DNA of 64,000 nt from Notospermus geniculatus (taxonomy: Eukaryota > Nemertea > Pilidiophora > Heteronemertea > Lineidae), in contig NMRB01001458.1 of the NCBI GenBank assembly GCA_002633025.1, forward strand, positions 1 to 64,000, read 5' to 3'. This document shows positions 10,706 to 21,725 of the stretch, piece after piece; within the stretch, counting starts at the first letter, position 1; every line of letters begins with the position of its first letter. Under the pieces are notes generated by a model. That model was not told where the DNA came from. It made no database searches and was given only the letters and a program-made list of their open reading frames with translations. Made by a program: the position numbers and the translations under genes.

Positions 10706-11072
10706 ATATGACGGGGAACCAGTCTACTCCGCGAATTCCACTACGTGACGTCAAAATTTTCCGCTGACCACTATCCGTATGCGTTGAATTCGCCAAACTG
10801 AAGTAGACGCATCGATTTCTTGAATTTAGTTACATAAATGTACACACTTTACACGTCTAGGCCTATGTTTCCCGCTGCAATGCATGTATACATGACGTGA
10901 TTATAATTTTCATTGGAGGACCCTCTTCTAGATCTCTTGAGTATCATAGAACACATGGATGGTTGTTGAGTTAGCAGTAATTGGTGATTCCGATACTTGA
11001 AGATAGGCGCAGTTTCATCAAAATCACCGAAAAAAATATACACTAGATGAACATGTACAGTACATGTGAAAA
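10706..11072. other. No feature recognised
   Basis: No supported open frame or repeat in this spacer. Confidence 0.4.
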
Positions 11073-11076
11073 TTAA

Positions 11077-11461
11077 AGGGACTAGGAAATTTTTTCAAGC
11101 TTCGGTTATTACAAAATGCTAGTCTTTCATGATAAATTCCCACCGTCAATTCACTTTTTCAATTAACTGTTAATTACTGGCACGCAGACAAATCAGTCAT
11201 CACCACACCATGGAGTACATGTATTCACCACGTCACTGGGAACCTCATCGCTGTATGTTTTGTATGGAGCGAGCTTGTACTTTATTATGTTGATTAGGTT
11301 CCCAGTGACGTGGTGAATGCTCCATGGTGTGGTGATAACTGATTTTTGTCTGGGTGTCAGTAATTAACAGTTAATTGAAAAAGTGAATTGACGGTGGGAA
11401 TTTATCATGAAAGACTAGCATTTTGTAATAACCGAAGCTTGAAAATTTTTTCCTAGTCCCT
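11077..11461. mobile_element. 385-bp TTAA-flanked foldback MITE (Kolobok/piggyBac-like)
   Basis: Arms of about 170 bp run from AGGGACTAGGAAATTTTTTC (11,077) to the complement ending at 11,461, with a short central loop near 11,260. Both sides carry TTAA (11,073-11,076 and 11,462-11,465). TTAA duplication is characteristic of the piggyBac and Kolobok superfamilies. Termini starting AGGG rather than CCC favour Kolobok, by inference. Confidence 0.8.
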
Positions 11462-11539
11462 TTAAAAGAAAGAAAATCAACTTTTTTATCTTTAATAAAT
11501 TATCTGTTTTGAAACTCCAACAACCCCAAAATATAACGT

Positions 11540-12034
11540 GTTACATCCTCATCATCTTCGATAATCGAAGGCCAATCTGCTCACCACTGCGTTACATCGC
11601 ACATCACCCTTCGAGAAATAGACCGGTCCACGGCGTATCCGCTGCCTCGGGAAGAGGAGGCCAATCAGAACCGGTGTTGTAAAATTTCCTCTTGGTACAA
11701 ATAGTGGTAACCGAAGACTCGATATAAAGTGCAATCTGATTGGTCGACCGGTGTAGTAAAGTTGGCATCGTGCCAAGATACGCCGTGTCCAGGTGTGAAG
11801 GGAAAGTATGTCCTAGGAAAAACTGTCCGGGGAACAAAAGATCCTATTGTTACATTCTAATCTAACAATTGGTTTTTATACGCATGTCGCTTATTCCGTC
11901 ATTCAACAATAGAAGTGGACACTTTTTACAGGGGGACACTTTTTACTGCTACAGGTGTCTATTTCTCGAAGGGTGATGTTCGATGTTACGCAGTGGTGAG
12001 CAGATGGGCCTTCGATTATCGAAGATGATCCTCA
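11540..12034. mobile_element. Foldback element with about 80-bp arms
   Basis: The left arm ATCATCTTCGATAATCGAAG (near 11,548) through CACCCTTCGAGAAATAGAC is mirrored by the right arm ending near 12,034. About 340 bp of non-coding interior. It lies about 90 bp beyond the stop codon of the minus-strand host gene, so it may mark the end of that transcription unit. Confidence 0.7.
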
Positions 12035-12091
12035 TTGGACTCGGAGTTCTAAATGCGAGAGAGTCTCTTTCAATCATTCATGGAAATAATC

Positions 12092-12097
12092 TTTATT
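12092..12097 (-). promoter_or_regulatory. Probable poly(A) signal AATAAA of the minus-strand host gene
   Basis: TTTATT on the plus strand reads AATAAA on the minus strand about 29 nt after the TAG stop at 12,126-12,128, the expected distance for a short 3' UTR. Confidence 0.55.
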
Positions 12098-12125
12098 CCC
12101 TCTGTCCCTCATGTGTCATATCATT

Positions 12126-13755
12126 CTATGGATATGGGTTAAGGGAAGCCTCGCCGTTCCAGGAGATATGAAGACTAGTGATTTCACTCAGGTCGAGGTC
12201 GGGGTTGAGCGTTTTGTCGAAGACGATGAGCCATTTTGTGAAGGGCGTGCTTTGTGTGCTATAGCCCTCATCCGGGCTACTGATAGGGTGGAGTTGGCGC
12301 TTGTTAACTAAGAAATGAAAATAAAAATAATCATACTATAACTAGCACCAAAATAGAGCTATTTTTGCTTGCACAGATGGAGAGAGAATTGAAATAGATC
12401 CAGGAAAATGGTAGTCTACATGTACACCCTTGTTCATAAGTAAATGGCCACATAAATTATGAAATACTTCCACTTGCTGGCAATGCCCAGATGGACCCTC
12501 ATACCCCGGATGGACCCTCATACCCGGTCCATCCGGGTATTTAAATAGCCTAGACCGATCCTCATATTAGGGAGGTTGAGATCAGCGACTTATCACGGAT
12601 CCTTATACGTAAACGGATAGAATTCTGTACAATGAGGACAAATTTTGTGTACACTTCGATCCGTATACGTAGAAGGATCCGTGACACGTCGCTGATCTCA
12701 ACCTCCCTAATATCTTCTAGCGGAGGATCGTGGTACTAAAATCTATTTCGGAGCGCGGGGAATACAGGGAGCGGTTCGTAACCTCGATGGGAGTTTACTT
12801 CGCTTGATACTCACAGTTTTTCTGATCGTAGACGTATTTCAGATGGGCCGGTGGGCCCATGAATGGGTACTCGTCAAAAAAGAAATAGTCTGTGCACATT
12901 CCGACGTTGAACACCTCAAGAGTAAGGTTCCTATCCACTTCTCTGTTCGTTCCGTTGTAATTCTCCAACAAGGTACCTGGAATGAGGCCGGTTGTGGCCG
13001 GTGAAAAACGCGCTGATTGGCGATTGGTTTTTATGCCCCGACTTCCGAAAGTCGGGGTATTAGGCCCCCCCCCCAAAAAAAAATATTGTCTCTTTCTTGT
13101 CCAGCAACTCAGCGAAAATTGATGCGGGCATGCGATTTTTTTTTATTTTCAAATAATTTTTTTCCTGTTTTCTTCATGGATGGGGGAGGGGGAAATACCA
13201 CCAGCAAACTATCTCTCTACATGTTTAAAGCACAATCATGAAAAATAAAGATGATTTCAAGTGATGAAGCATTTCTGTGCATTGTATAGAAGGCGCTGCG
13301 TAAGCAAAGAGGGAAAATTTGAAATTGGTGAAACAAAATTTTCGATGCGGAGGGTCTGGGATTGACGCGGGCGCGGACAAGAAACAAATACTTTATTTTT
13401 TGGCCTTACCGTTTGTCATGGCGCGTGCGTCGGCGTCGGTGTCGCATGTGCAGAAGAATGCAAATTGGAGAACTGTTCGGGGTTTAGTATAGTTGTTTTG
13501 ACGCGCGTCATCATTTATGCAGATTGGGGTCAGAGGTCAGGCTGACATGCTTACCTCCGAGAGAAACACCTATCTGGTTAACACGAATACGGCGCGCCCG
13601 GTTGAATGTTTTCAACCACGGGTGGAATTTTTGAACGTCGATGACGGTAACTCCATGTTTTTTCAGGTATGAGAGCGGACAGTCTACCACACTGAGGGCG
13701 GTATTGTTGTCACTACAGTCTGCGTCATGCTGCAATGGAATATCAAAACGTCCCT
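12126..13755 (-). CDS. 3' end of an unidentified host gene, three coding exons
   Basis: Three minus-strand exons fit together in phase: 13,755-13,555 (201 nt, acceptor TTTTTAG, donor GTAAGC), 12,976-12,815 (162 nt, acceptor TTCCAG, donor GTGAGT) and 12,307-12,126 (182 nt, acceptor TTTCATTTCTTAG, stop TAG). Both junctions are phase 1. AATAAA lies about 30 nt past the stop (12,092-12,097 on the plus strand). The 181 visible codons include CSDNNTALSVVDCPL, RARRIRVNQIGVSL, NLTLEVFNVG and LDLSEITSLHISWNGEA, with N-glycosylation-type sites NGT and NLT. No family is recognised firmly. The RRI-x-V...VS spacing followed by a W-x-I-x-F segment faintly recalls the C-terminal region of TcA-type toxin-complex subunits, a low-confidence idea only. 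Upstream exons were not found. Confidence 0.62.
12568..12709. mobile_element. Foldback MITE in the last intron of the host gene
   Basis: TAGGGAGGTTGAGATCAGCG at 12,568 is mirrored by its complement ending at 12,709, with inner arms around ACGGATCC and TATACGT. It lies between the exons at 12,126-12,307 and 12,815-12,976. The flanking ATAT on both sides is a possible target duplication but is itself palindromic. Confidence 0.7.
12977..13554 (-). other. Intron of the host gene
   Basis: A 578-bp intron bounded by GTAAGC (13,554-13,549) and TTCCAG (up to 12,977). It contains a C-run/A-run simple repeat at about 13,065-13,083 and GCCCCGACTTCCGAAAGTCGG at 13,035-13,055, which is a hairpin, probably a repeat terminus. 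Confidence 0.5.
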
Positions 13756-13759
13756 CTAA

Positions 13760-14230
13760 AAACATGGATGTTCCATAAAGATGTAACACTTTTGATCAAA
13801 GAAAGTGTTGAACAACATCCCATTGATTAGGGCCTTCCTCTACATATACAACTTTCATTACGCTTGATATAATGTATGTAAGAAGTAAAACAAAAAACAA
13901 AACTACCTGTTTTTTGGTACTCCTACAGTTCATAAGAAAAAGTGTTACATCCTTACGGCGAAACAGTCTTTTTTGGTGTACATTTTTGTAGTCTCAAAAC
14001 GCTATGGTGGAGTAGACAAATTCCAAATTGACGAATTTCAAATCGATTTCATTTTGCCGTGGTCCGATCAACAATAGACAGGATTGCACCTTTCTGACTC
14101 CGACTCCGACTTCAACTACGAGAACTAATGGGGCTATCCAGAATATACTTCAACCGCTTGATAATAGGGGTCTCTACTGTACTATAAGTTATACTATTCA
14201 CTTTCTTTTCAGTGAATTTCATTGTTTATC
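13760..14230. other. No supported feature
   Basis: Upstream side of the host gene exons. I looked for further minus-strand exons with phase-1 donors and found none that I can defend. Confidence 0.35.
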
Positions 14231-14235
14231 AGTTC

Positions 14236-14745
14236 TTTGGGAAGTTTGACCTTGACCTCTGACCTTGACCTTGACCTATGATCATCAGGGTTATTACATA
14301 ATCGAAATTGGCATCCTAAATAACTTAAAGATGGGTTTTATCAAACCTCCACTGCTACCACAGACAGAGACATTTGAAATTATCAAGTTTGACCTTGATC
14401 TGATCATTAAGGTCATTGCATAATCAATAACCTAAGTGTGGGTGATATCATGTCTCTACCTCAATCACGGGCAGAGATATTGCAAATTATCAAGTTTGAA
14501 AATATCAAAATCTCATGATATCTCAATCACCCGGACACATGAGGCTGAGAATTTTACCACAGTCGTGTCCTTGGATAAGCAGGCATGAATTTAGACTTGT
14601 TTCATGTTGATCAGTTGACAGTGTGGCAAGTAATCTCAAAATATCAAATTTCGTGATATCGAACGTCGATATCACCATGACCCAAACTTCTCAGATCAAA
14701 AATAATCGGCTCATTTGATTTCTAGGGTATAAAAACCTAAGGGTA
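14236..14745 (+). repeat. Tandem-core dispersed repeat (family C copy 1)
   Basis: Degenerate units of about 130 bp begin AGTTTGACCTTGACCT and carry TGATCATCA.GGTCATTGCATAATC, CTACCACAGACAGAGA and AAATTATCAAGTTTGA (each shared word is under 20 bases in the clear matches). The same array recurs in the same order at 21,243-21,725. Non-coding. Confidence 0.7.
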
Positions 14746-15486
14746 GAACTTGTTTCTATTGCTGTAGGTGTTAACTGGTTATAGGAGCCGATTTGTGCCA
14801 TCACTAAGAGGGTGATGGACAAAATATCAAGTCTGATATGATGATTACGTCAATGATGGAGGCATCTGAGGTTGAAAATGATTAGATCACTTTTTCTGCC
14901 TGTTTCTGCCTGTAAGTGACGTTCCTCTGTTTGATAACTTATTTTTAAGTTTCTGAACAGTCCACTTNGAGCAAGGACATGAAGGAACGGAGGACAGCCC
15001 AACTGAATTGGTGTGCAGCATCTCCAGCGTAGCTTCAAGGCCGCCAGGCCTCTAGTTTTACCTTATTTTGGGGACATTTTTCGTCGCGTATTCATCTCCA
15101 TCTCGTAGCCATCAGTCACCAAGGAGACTGGGATTTGTAGTTATGAGAGTCATAGAAATAAAGAAAACCCTATCCTTCATGTCTGAAAACTGCAGAAGAG
15201 CTATTTATTACACTCCTCAGAAATGCTAGGAGAGCTATTAACTCTTGGGGAAAACTTAAATGACAAAGCTTTTTGTCTTCATGGAGTTTTTGTCTTTTGG
15301 AGGGGCTGAATTTGGGGACATTTGGGGACATCAATTTTGGGGACATTCATTAGCAGGAATTTGGGCGACACCTTATAACGGTGTCGTTTTGGGGGAATCT
15401 AAAGGCCTGTTAAATAACCACTCGAATAATAAAACAGAAACCATGTTGGCTATAGTACGATTCACGAATTATTAAGGCCACAATTT
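14746..15486. other. No gene supported
   Basis: Includes a single N (14,968) and a TTTGGGGACA repeat near 15,300-15,350. A 62-codon minus-strand frame spans the N and shows no domain. Confidence 0.35.
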
Positions 15487-16690
15487 TTAGCTCACCGGAG
15501 TGAGCTATTACGATGGTGCAGCGTCCGTCGTCGTCGTCGTGTTCCGTTAGCAGGGCACGTTTCGTAACCGCCAGAGCTATTGGTCTGAAACTTGGTACAG
15601 TGGAACCTGTCTACATTGAACACTCAAGGGGAATTTCAAAAGCATTCATTGTAAGGAGGTGTTCAATGTACCAAGGGTCACCGTACTAGGTGATCCTTTA
15701 CTGTTAGATCTGGCGGGGAATTTCAAAGTGTTCAATGTAGGCAGTTTGTTCAAAGTACCAAGGTGTTCAATGTGACAGGTTCCACTGTACATACATGTAT
15801 ATACCCCTACATGTAGGTCAGATGACCCATGACACCAAGTTTTGGTCCGATTAGCTTGGCCACCAGGTGGCGGAAACCGAAAACACAAAAAGTACAATAA
15901 CTTATCATAGGTGTATCTAATAAGGATACATAACATATATAACGGGTTTTTGATTTGACCTACTTTTCAAGGTCACAGAGGTCAAAGTTCGACAAAAAGT
16001 GACGAACCTGCCACAGTTTGTCATTATTTCACCAAGCGATTTCATATCTTGCATAAACATGCATTGGAGTGGTACCTTCAAAAATACCAAGTTTCGGTCC
16101 GATTGGACATCCAATATGGCCGCCAGGTGGTGTAACCTGAAAATCAAGTAACTCCTATTACTCAGGAACGACTTGACGTAGAGTGCTCAAATTTGATATT
16201 TACGTCCCTCTAGATGACCTTTACATGCATGTTGAATTTCGACCTGATTTGACTTCCAACATGGCCACCAGGTGGCGTAACCCAAAAATAATCAAAGTGC
16301 TGTAACTCAGGAACGACTTACATGTAACCCAAAGCGCTCCAATTTGCTATGTGGCCCTCTGCAGATGACCTTAAAATGTGCATGTGAAGTTCTGGCTCAA
16401 TCGGACCTCCAATATGGCCGCCAGGTGGCGTAAACCGAAAATCGTCAAATTGCTGTAACTCAGGAACGACGTGACCCAAAGCGCACCAATGTGCTATGCG
16501 GCCCCCTGCAGATGACCTTTATGTGCATGTGAAGTTCCGGCCCGATCGGACATTCAATATGGCCGCCAGGTGGCCATCATCAAAGTCCTACTCGGGAATG
16601 ACTTGACCCAGATTGCTCATCCCTCTGTCATTAGACTGTTATGTCCAACTCCAACCCGGTGAGCACATGGTCCATGGACCATTTCATTTT
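15487..16690 (+). mobile_element. Tandem-core repeat element (family A copy 2)
   Basis: The most complete copy. The left hairpin AGCTCACCGGAGTGAGCT is followed by CGTCCGTCGTCGTCG, a region with TTTCAAGGTCACAGAGGTCA, then core units with AATATGGCCGCCAGGTGGC and TGACCTTTATGTGCATGTGA. The right terminus is GGTGAGCACATGGTCCATGG. A TA-flanked 190-bp MITE is inserted at 15,598-15,787. No open frame is conserved among copies. Confidence 0.75.
15598..15787. mobile_element. 190-bp TA-flanked MITE (Tc1/mariner-type)
   Basis: Inverted termini CAGTGGAACCTGTC at 15,598 and GACAGGTTCCACTG ending 15,787, flanked by TA on both sides. The inside has repeated GTGTTCAATGTA words. CAGTGGAACC termini are widespread among animal mariner-type MITEs. 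Confidence 0.85.
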
Positions 16691-17079
16691 ATTTGTTGGA
16701 TACAAATTCCCCGATCGCGACCATCATTGATTTTCCCGAAAGTGAAAAAAAACGATGGCCGTTTTTGACGAGTGTTTTTTCCCCGCCGACCATAATTCTC
16801 CCTGATCATGTACGAAAAAAAGGTAAAGAAAATAAAGGTTGCGTCGACAAAAAATATATACGATGCGTGGATGTCGGAGTGCTAAAATACATCCTCAAAT
16901 GCTGGGAAATCGCTCCTCAGGGAATCCAAATTTGAAAAGAGGCGATTTTTTTAATTTTCCCCAAAATCATCTTAAAGTAAAACTGTGTTATTTTGTTGAA
17001 ACGTGAAATTAAAAAAAACACATTTTTTCCCGCCCACCAGCATATGTTTTGGATTGGGAGTTTTGTAATCCAACAAATA
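16690..17079. mobile_element. Foldback-type MITE
   Basis: TTTGTTGGATACAAATTC at the left is mirrored by GTTTTGTAATCCAACAAA at the right. AT-rich interior with A-runs; no coding capacity. The right-end word AATCCAA also ends the element at 18,417-18,854, suggesting a related family. Confidence 0.55.
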
Positions 17080-17092
17080 CAAAAAGTTTGGC

Positions 17093-18066
17093 CTTATTAT
17101 GATCCATATCACAAGATATATAATACAATCCGGGAAAAGGAATTAGTACGATATCACTAATCTAATAAACCACGCCGGCGGCCCCGCCGACCACGCCCGG
17201 GCCGGCAAATACCACACCGGCCGCAGTTTGCAGACCACTGATGTACATGTAGGCCAAGGGACGTAGGCTGTGCCGGCGGTGTGGTGATTGACGACTGCCG
17301 GTGTGGTATGCCTGATAAGTAAGGGAACCGCTAATGAGTTAGACAATGCATATATTCAGTGATTATGTCTTGTCAGTCTTAATGAAAGGGAACCGCTAAT
17401 TAGCCTACTGAGATAATGGTGTGCGTGTTCAGTGACGTGACCTTCAGTCTTTACAGCCCTTACGAAAATGTTCCACTTGTAAATGACATTACCACCTTTG
17501 GGCTTTTTGAGCAAGAATTTGAAATTTTGTCCGCTTTCACAAAAATGTGCACCTCCCCTGGCTCAGACCAGCCTACGCCCTTGTACATCAGGCCAGCATG
17601 GTCAAGCCGCACCACCCCGGTTTTGGTCTGCAAATCAGACGCGGATCCAAGGGGGGGCGCACCCGGTGCACGCTCCCCCTTTCGGCCAAGAAATCTGTAA
17701 AAATTGACCGTGAAATTCTGGTGGAGGAAATCATTGAAATTCACCGCAGACTTCAATGTTTGTAGCACAGGGCGCCCCCTCTTTTCCGGAATCAAGGATC
17801 CGCCCCTGCAGATTATGGCCAGTGACATATGATGTTATTTATTATGATATGGATCATAATTCGTAAATCTACTAGCCAACATGTTTCTGTTTTATTATTT
17901 CAACCAATCCATGCCTATTACAAAGACAGCATTCACGAACAATAATAATGCACCCTAAATACTTTCTACCACACCAGCGGTCGCCAATCACCACACCGCT
18001 CAGCCAGCGTGTTCTGCAAATTGGGGCCGGCGTGGTATTTGCCGGTCGGCAGGGCCGGTGTGGTGT
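17093..18066. repeat. Nested inverted repeats: GC-rich ACCACACCGGC arms and inner elements
   Basis: A GC-rich block (17,169-17,310) containing GGCCGGCAAATACCACACCG recurs inverted at 17,963-18,066. Another inverted pair, ATGATCCATATCA, lies at about 17,100 and 17,840. Between them 17,636-17,812 forms a small element ending in GCGGATCC words (GCGGATCCAAGGGGGGGCGC and GGATCCGCCCCTGC). Overlapping open frames here are low-complexity by-products. Confidence 0.55.
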
Positions 18067-18416
18067 TTAGTGAAACCCCATACACCATGTACACAGCTGG
18101 TGCTTGTCTCGAGAAGTTTGAGTGAATGTACAGACCATACACATTCAAAGAAAGGAAGATTATTCAAATCGCACACTGATTTTCATCGTCAAAGTACTCC
18201 ATCCACGATTGGAATTTTTTCACATGAAATCGTTCATATAGGGTTCTGAAATACATTACTTACATACTTTCTCAGAGTTTTTATACGCCCGTCGCAGACG
18301 GGCCGTATTATGTTATGGCCCTGTCGTGCGGCGTGCGGCGTGCGTCCGAGCAATAACTCAAGAATCGCTTGAGATATCAGTCTCATTTTTTTATGGTAGT
18401 AAGAACAGGAGACTGG

Positions 18417-18854
18417 TAAGGCCACGCTTATTTTATTTTTTGGATTACGGATTGTCATCACCATTTAGGTAGGTAGGGAGGGGGAAATAAAAAAAAAAAA
18501 AAAAGAGGCCTTACTCACCAATTTTTATTTGCGGTGGTATTCACGGACAATTATTGTCAACTCGGCAGGTAGGAGAAATAAAAAAAAGGTTTTGCAGGCA
18601 GTCAGAACACTCAATCCAAGGTTTTATCTGTTGTAAAGCTGCCGAGTATGCCAGGGTTCAGGGGAAAACTACGACGATCTTTCGTGATTTTGCTTGCCGC
18701 TTGGAAAAACAAGGAGCTTTTGAAAAAAATGCGCTGGCGGGAAAAAAAACACTGCTCAAAAATGGCAAGTCGGAAAAAATATTTTTTTTCTGGTTTTCCC
18801 AAAAAGCACGTCGGAGAATCCGTAATCCAAAAGATATAATAAGGGAGGCCTAAG
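18417..18854. mobile_element. Foldback element with TTTTTTGGATTACGG arms
   Basis: AAGGCC...TTTTTTGGATTACGGATT (18,417-18,454) is mirrored by AATCCGTAATCCAAAA...GGCCT (18,817-18,852). A poly-A run sits near 18,488. About 435 bp, non-coding. Confidence 0.6.
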
Positions 18855-18864
18855 GTTGAGTTCG

Positions 18865-19892
18865 ATTTCTGGCCATTTTCGACTCACGGCTTGGCCACCA
18901 GGTGGCGGAAACCGAAAACACAAAAAGTGCAATAACTCCCGAACTAATGACTAGATCTTCTCCAAATTTTTATCATAGGTGTATCTAATAAGGATACATA
19001 ACATATATAACGGGTTTTTGATTTGACCTACTTTTCAAGGTCACAGAGGTCAAAGTGCGACAAAAGTAACGAACCTGCCACAGTTTGTCATTATTTCACC
19101 AAGCAACTTCATATCTTGCGTAAAGATGCATTGGAGAGGTACCTTTAAAAATACCAAGTTTCGGCCCGATTAAACATCCAATATGGCCGCCAGGTGGCGT
19201 AACCTGAAAATCAACTAAGTGCTAGGTTACTCGGGAACGACTTGACGTAGAGTGCTCAAATTTGATATTTATTTACCTCCCTCTAGATGACCTTTACATG
19301 CATGTCAAATTTCGGCCTGATTTGACTTCCAACATGGCCGCCAGCTGGCATAACCCAAAAATCATCAAAGTGTTGTTACTCAGGAACGACTTAACCCAAA
19401 GTGCTCCAATGTGCTATGACCTTTATGTGCATGTTAAGTTCCGGCCCGATCGGACATCCAATATGGCCGCCAGGTGGCGTAACCCGAAAATCATCAAAGT
19501 GCTGTAACTCAGGAACGACTTGACCCAAAGCGCTCAATGTGCTATGTTGCCCCCTGCTGATGACCTTTATGTGCATGTGAAGTTCCGGCCTGATCGGACA
19601 TCCAATATGGCCACCAGGTGGCGTAACCCGAAAATCTTCAAAGTGCTGTAACTCAGGCACAACTTGACCCAAAGCGCTCCAGTGTGCTATGTTGCCCCCT
19701 GCAGATGACATTTATGTGCATGTGAAGTTCCGGCCTGATCGGACATCCAATATGGCCGCCAGGTGGCCCCCGAATCATCAAATTCCTACTCAGGAATGAC
19801 TTGACCCAGATTGCTCATGACTGATATGTACCTCCCTCTGTCATTAGACTATTATGTCCAACCCGGTGAGCACATGGTCCATGGACCATTTC
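18865..19892 (+). mobile_element. Tandem-core repeat element (family A copy 3)
   Basis: Lacks the AGCTCACC left hairpin but holds four core units, the clearest with starts at 19,452, 19,596 and 19,741 (GGACATCCAATATGG), giving a 144-145-bp period. Ends with GGTGAGCACATGGTCCATGG at 19,866-19,885. Confidence 0.75.
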
Positions 19893-20094
19893 ATTCATTC
19901 AAGGTCACAGTGGTGATCTTTCTCTGTACAAATAAACCACATAATAACGAAGCAACACAATATTTGCCACACTCCAAATTTGTATCGGAATAGAAAGCGA
20001 CGGGCGTATATTGCTACCGCCTTGCGGTACACTTGTTCTTAAATTGTTTTATCGTCCTTAAATTATTCGTTCATGACACTGTCTTATATAATTA

Positions 20095-20148
20095 TTTTAT
20101 GTACAGCGCCTTAGAGCCATTTTGGATTAAGGCGCTATACAAGTTTCG

Positions 20149-20194
<46 letters not shown>
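20095..20194 (+). repeat. LINE/SINE-type 3' tail ending in an (AAT)n microsatellite
   Basis: GCGCCTTAGAGCCATTTTGG then GGCGCTATACAAGTTTCGTA followed by about 14 AAT units. This is the plus-strand form of the tail seen inverted at 4,537-4,622. Confidence 0.65.
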
Positions 20195-20199
20195 TACGT

Positions 20200-21055
20200 A
20201 TTATTCATCACGATAGGGCCTACATCCATTTGAAAAAAATTGAATTTAAATCGTTTTTTTCACAACTTCAAAACGCCATTTAACCTCTTCCCTACCCTTA
20301 TGTACGATAAATCGTACACAAATGTGAGGTCCAGACCGTCCTGTATTGTGTACCTTTATGTACGATATATCGTACATGTAAAAGTAGACTTCTACAGAGA
20401 CTGTGGTATATCGTAGCGGCTTGAGCTTGGTCTATTACAGTCCACTGCTTATTGTAGTTACAGTTTTTGTTCATAGATGGCGCAGTTGTCGCGTGGCATA
20501 CCTCTTGGGTCCCAGGGAGTTGAAGTGACTAAGGGGCCTAGTTATTGCAAGTGGCGTCAGATTCAGATGGCGTTGTTGTTTCACTGCAATGAGTTTGACC
20601 ATTTTCCTTGGGTTTGTATGCGCAATTATGGAAAATAAACGTATTTTAAGCATGATTCCATGTCTGTGCCAAAAAATCTGAAAATTGGTAAAAAGCCGTG
20701 GTAGCGTGCCATTGACCTGGGTAGCGAAGGGGATGTCGAGTGGGAAAGATAAATTCTATTAAAACAATAGATCTTAACCCGAACTATGATGATGATGATT
20801 ACATGTACACATGTAGGCAGGCCTACATTATTAGACCATATAAAAAATAATAGTTGGTTACATGTAGCATCCTTCCACTCTCAATTTTCTGAGGAGGGCA
20901 GGAGTTTTTTTAATATATTTAGGCCAGACTTTTTTTATTCATTGTTTCGCGAACCCGCCGAATTGAGAATGCCGGAATTTGAAAATAAAATAAACAAGAT
21001 GACATTGTAAATGTCGTATGGTTCCCGACGTACAGGTACTTCTACACGAATGGTA
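20200..21055. other. No gene supported; short palindromic words
   Basis: Contains two ATGTACGAT(A)ATCGTACA-type palindromes near 20,300 and 20,355, and short open frames without domains. Confidence 0.35.
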
Positions 21056-21242
21056 CACTGATAGAGATCAAGATATAGTGATAGAGATCAGGATACATTG
21101 ATAGAGATCAGGATACCTTGATATGATGTGATGCGGTGCTGTGCGATGCCATGCGATGTGATATATGACATGACATAACATGACATGACATGACATGATT
21201 GACATGATATGATATGACATGACATGATATGACATATCATGA
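21056..21242. repeat. Simple repeats: GATAGAGATCAGGATAC and (TGACA/TGATA)n
   Basis: Three imperfect copies of a 25-bp GATAGAGATCA unit (21,060-21,122) followed by about 90 bp of ATGACATGACATGATATG microsatellite. Seen directly. Confidence 0.8.
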
Positions 21243-21725
21243 CAATGTCAAGTTTGACCTTGACCTCTGACCTTGACCTATGATCATCAAGGTCATTGCA
21301 CAATCGAAATGGGCATCCTCAAGAACCTAAGTATGGGTGCTATCAGACCTGCACCGCTACCACAGACAAAGATATTTCAAATTATCAAGTTTGACCTTGA
21401 CCTCTGATCATCAAGGTCATTGCATAATCGAAATGAGCATCCTCAATAACCTAAGTATGGATGATATCAAGCCTCCACCTCTACCACGGGCAGAGATATT
21501 TCAAATTATCAAGTTTGATATATCAAAATCTCATGATATCTCGATCACCCAGGTCCACGTGAGGCTGAGAATTATAACACAGTCATGTCCTTCGATAAAG
21601 CAGGCAAGAACTAAGACTTGTTTCATGTTGCTCAGTTGACAATATGGCACGTTATCTCAAAATATCAAATTAGTGATATCGATATCACCATGACCCCATC
21701 ATCTGAGATCAAAAGTAATCAGTCC
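21243..21725 (+). repeat. Tandem-core dispersed repeat (family C copy 2)
   Basis: Parallel to 14,236-14,745: units begin CAAGTTTGACCTTGACC at 21,247, 21,382 and (diverged) 21,509, ending with a CTCAAAATATCAAATT-GTGATATCGATATCACCATGACC tail given here in part. Same orientation as copy 1. Confidence 0.7.

Larger units (their letters stand above)
18280..20035 (+). mobile_element. Dispersed repeat with GCCCGTCG-type ends (family B), hosting other elements
   Basis: Begins TTTTTATACGCCCGTCGCAG near 18,278 and ends CGACGGGCGTATATTGCTAC near 19,997, then TTGCGGTACACTTGTTCTT. The interior consists of a foldback (18,417-18,854) and a tandem-core element (18,865-19,892), so the host copy has been expanded by two insertions. 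Confidence 0.6.

Noticed and set aside
12795-13076. 93-codon minus-strand frame read as one exon
   Set aside because: Splice signals at 12,976 and 12,815 define a shorter exon that keeps phase with its neighbours; the extra residues come from intron sequence.
17416-17828. Overlapping frames of 72-122 codons
   Set aside because: They lie within a GGATCC-ended repeat and inverted GC-rich blocks; no conserved protein motif.
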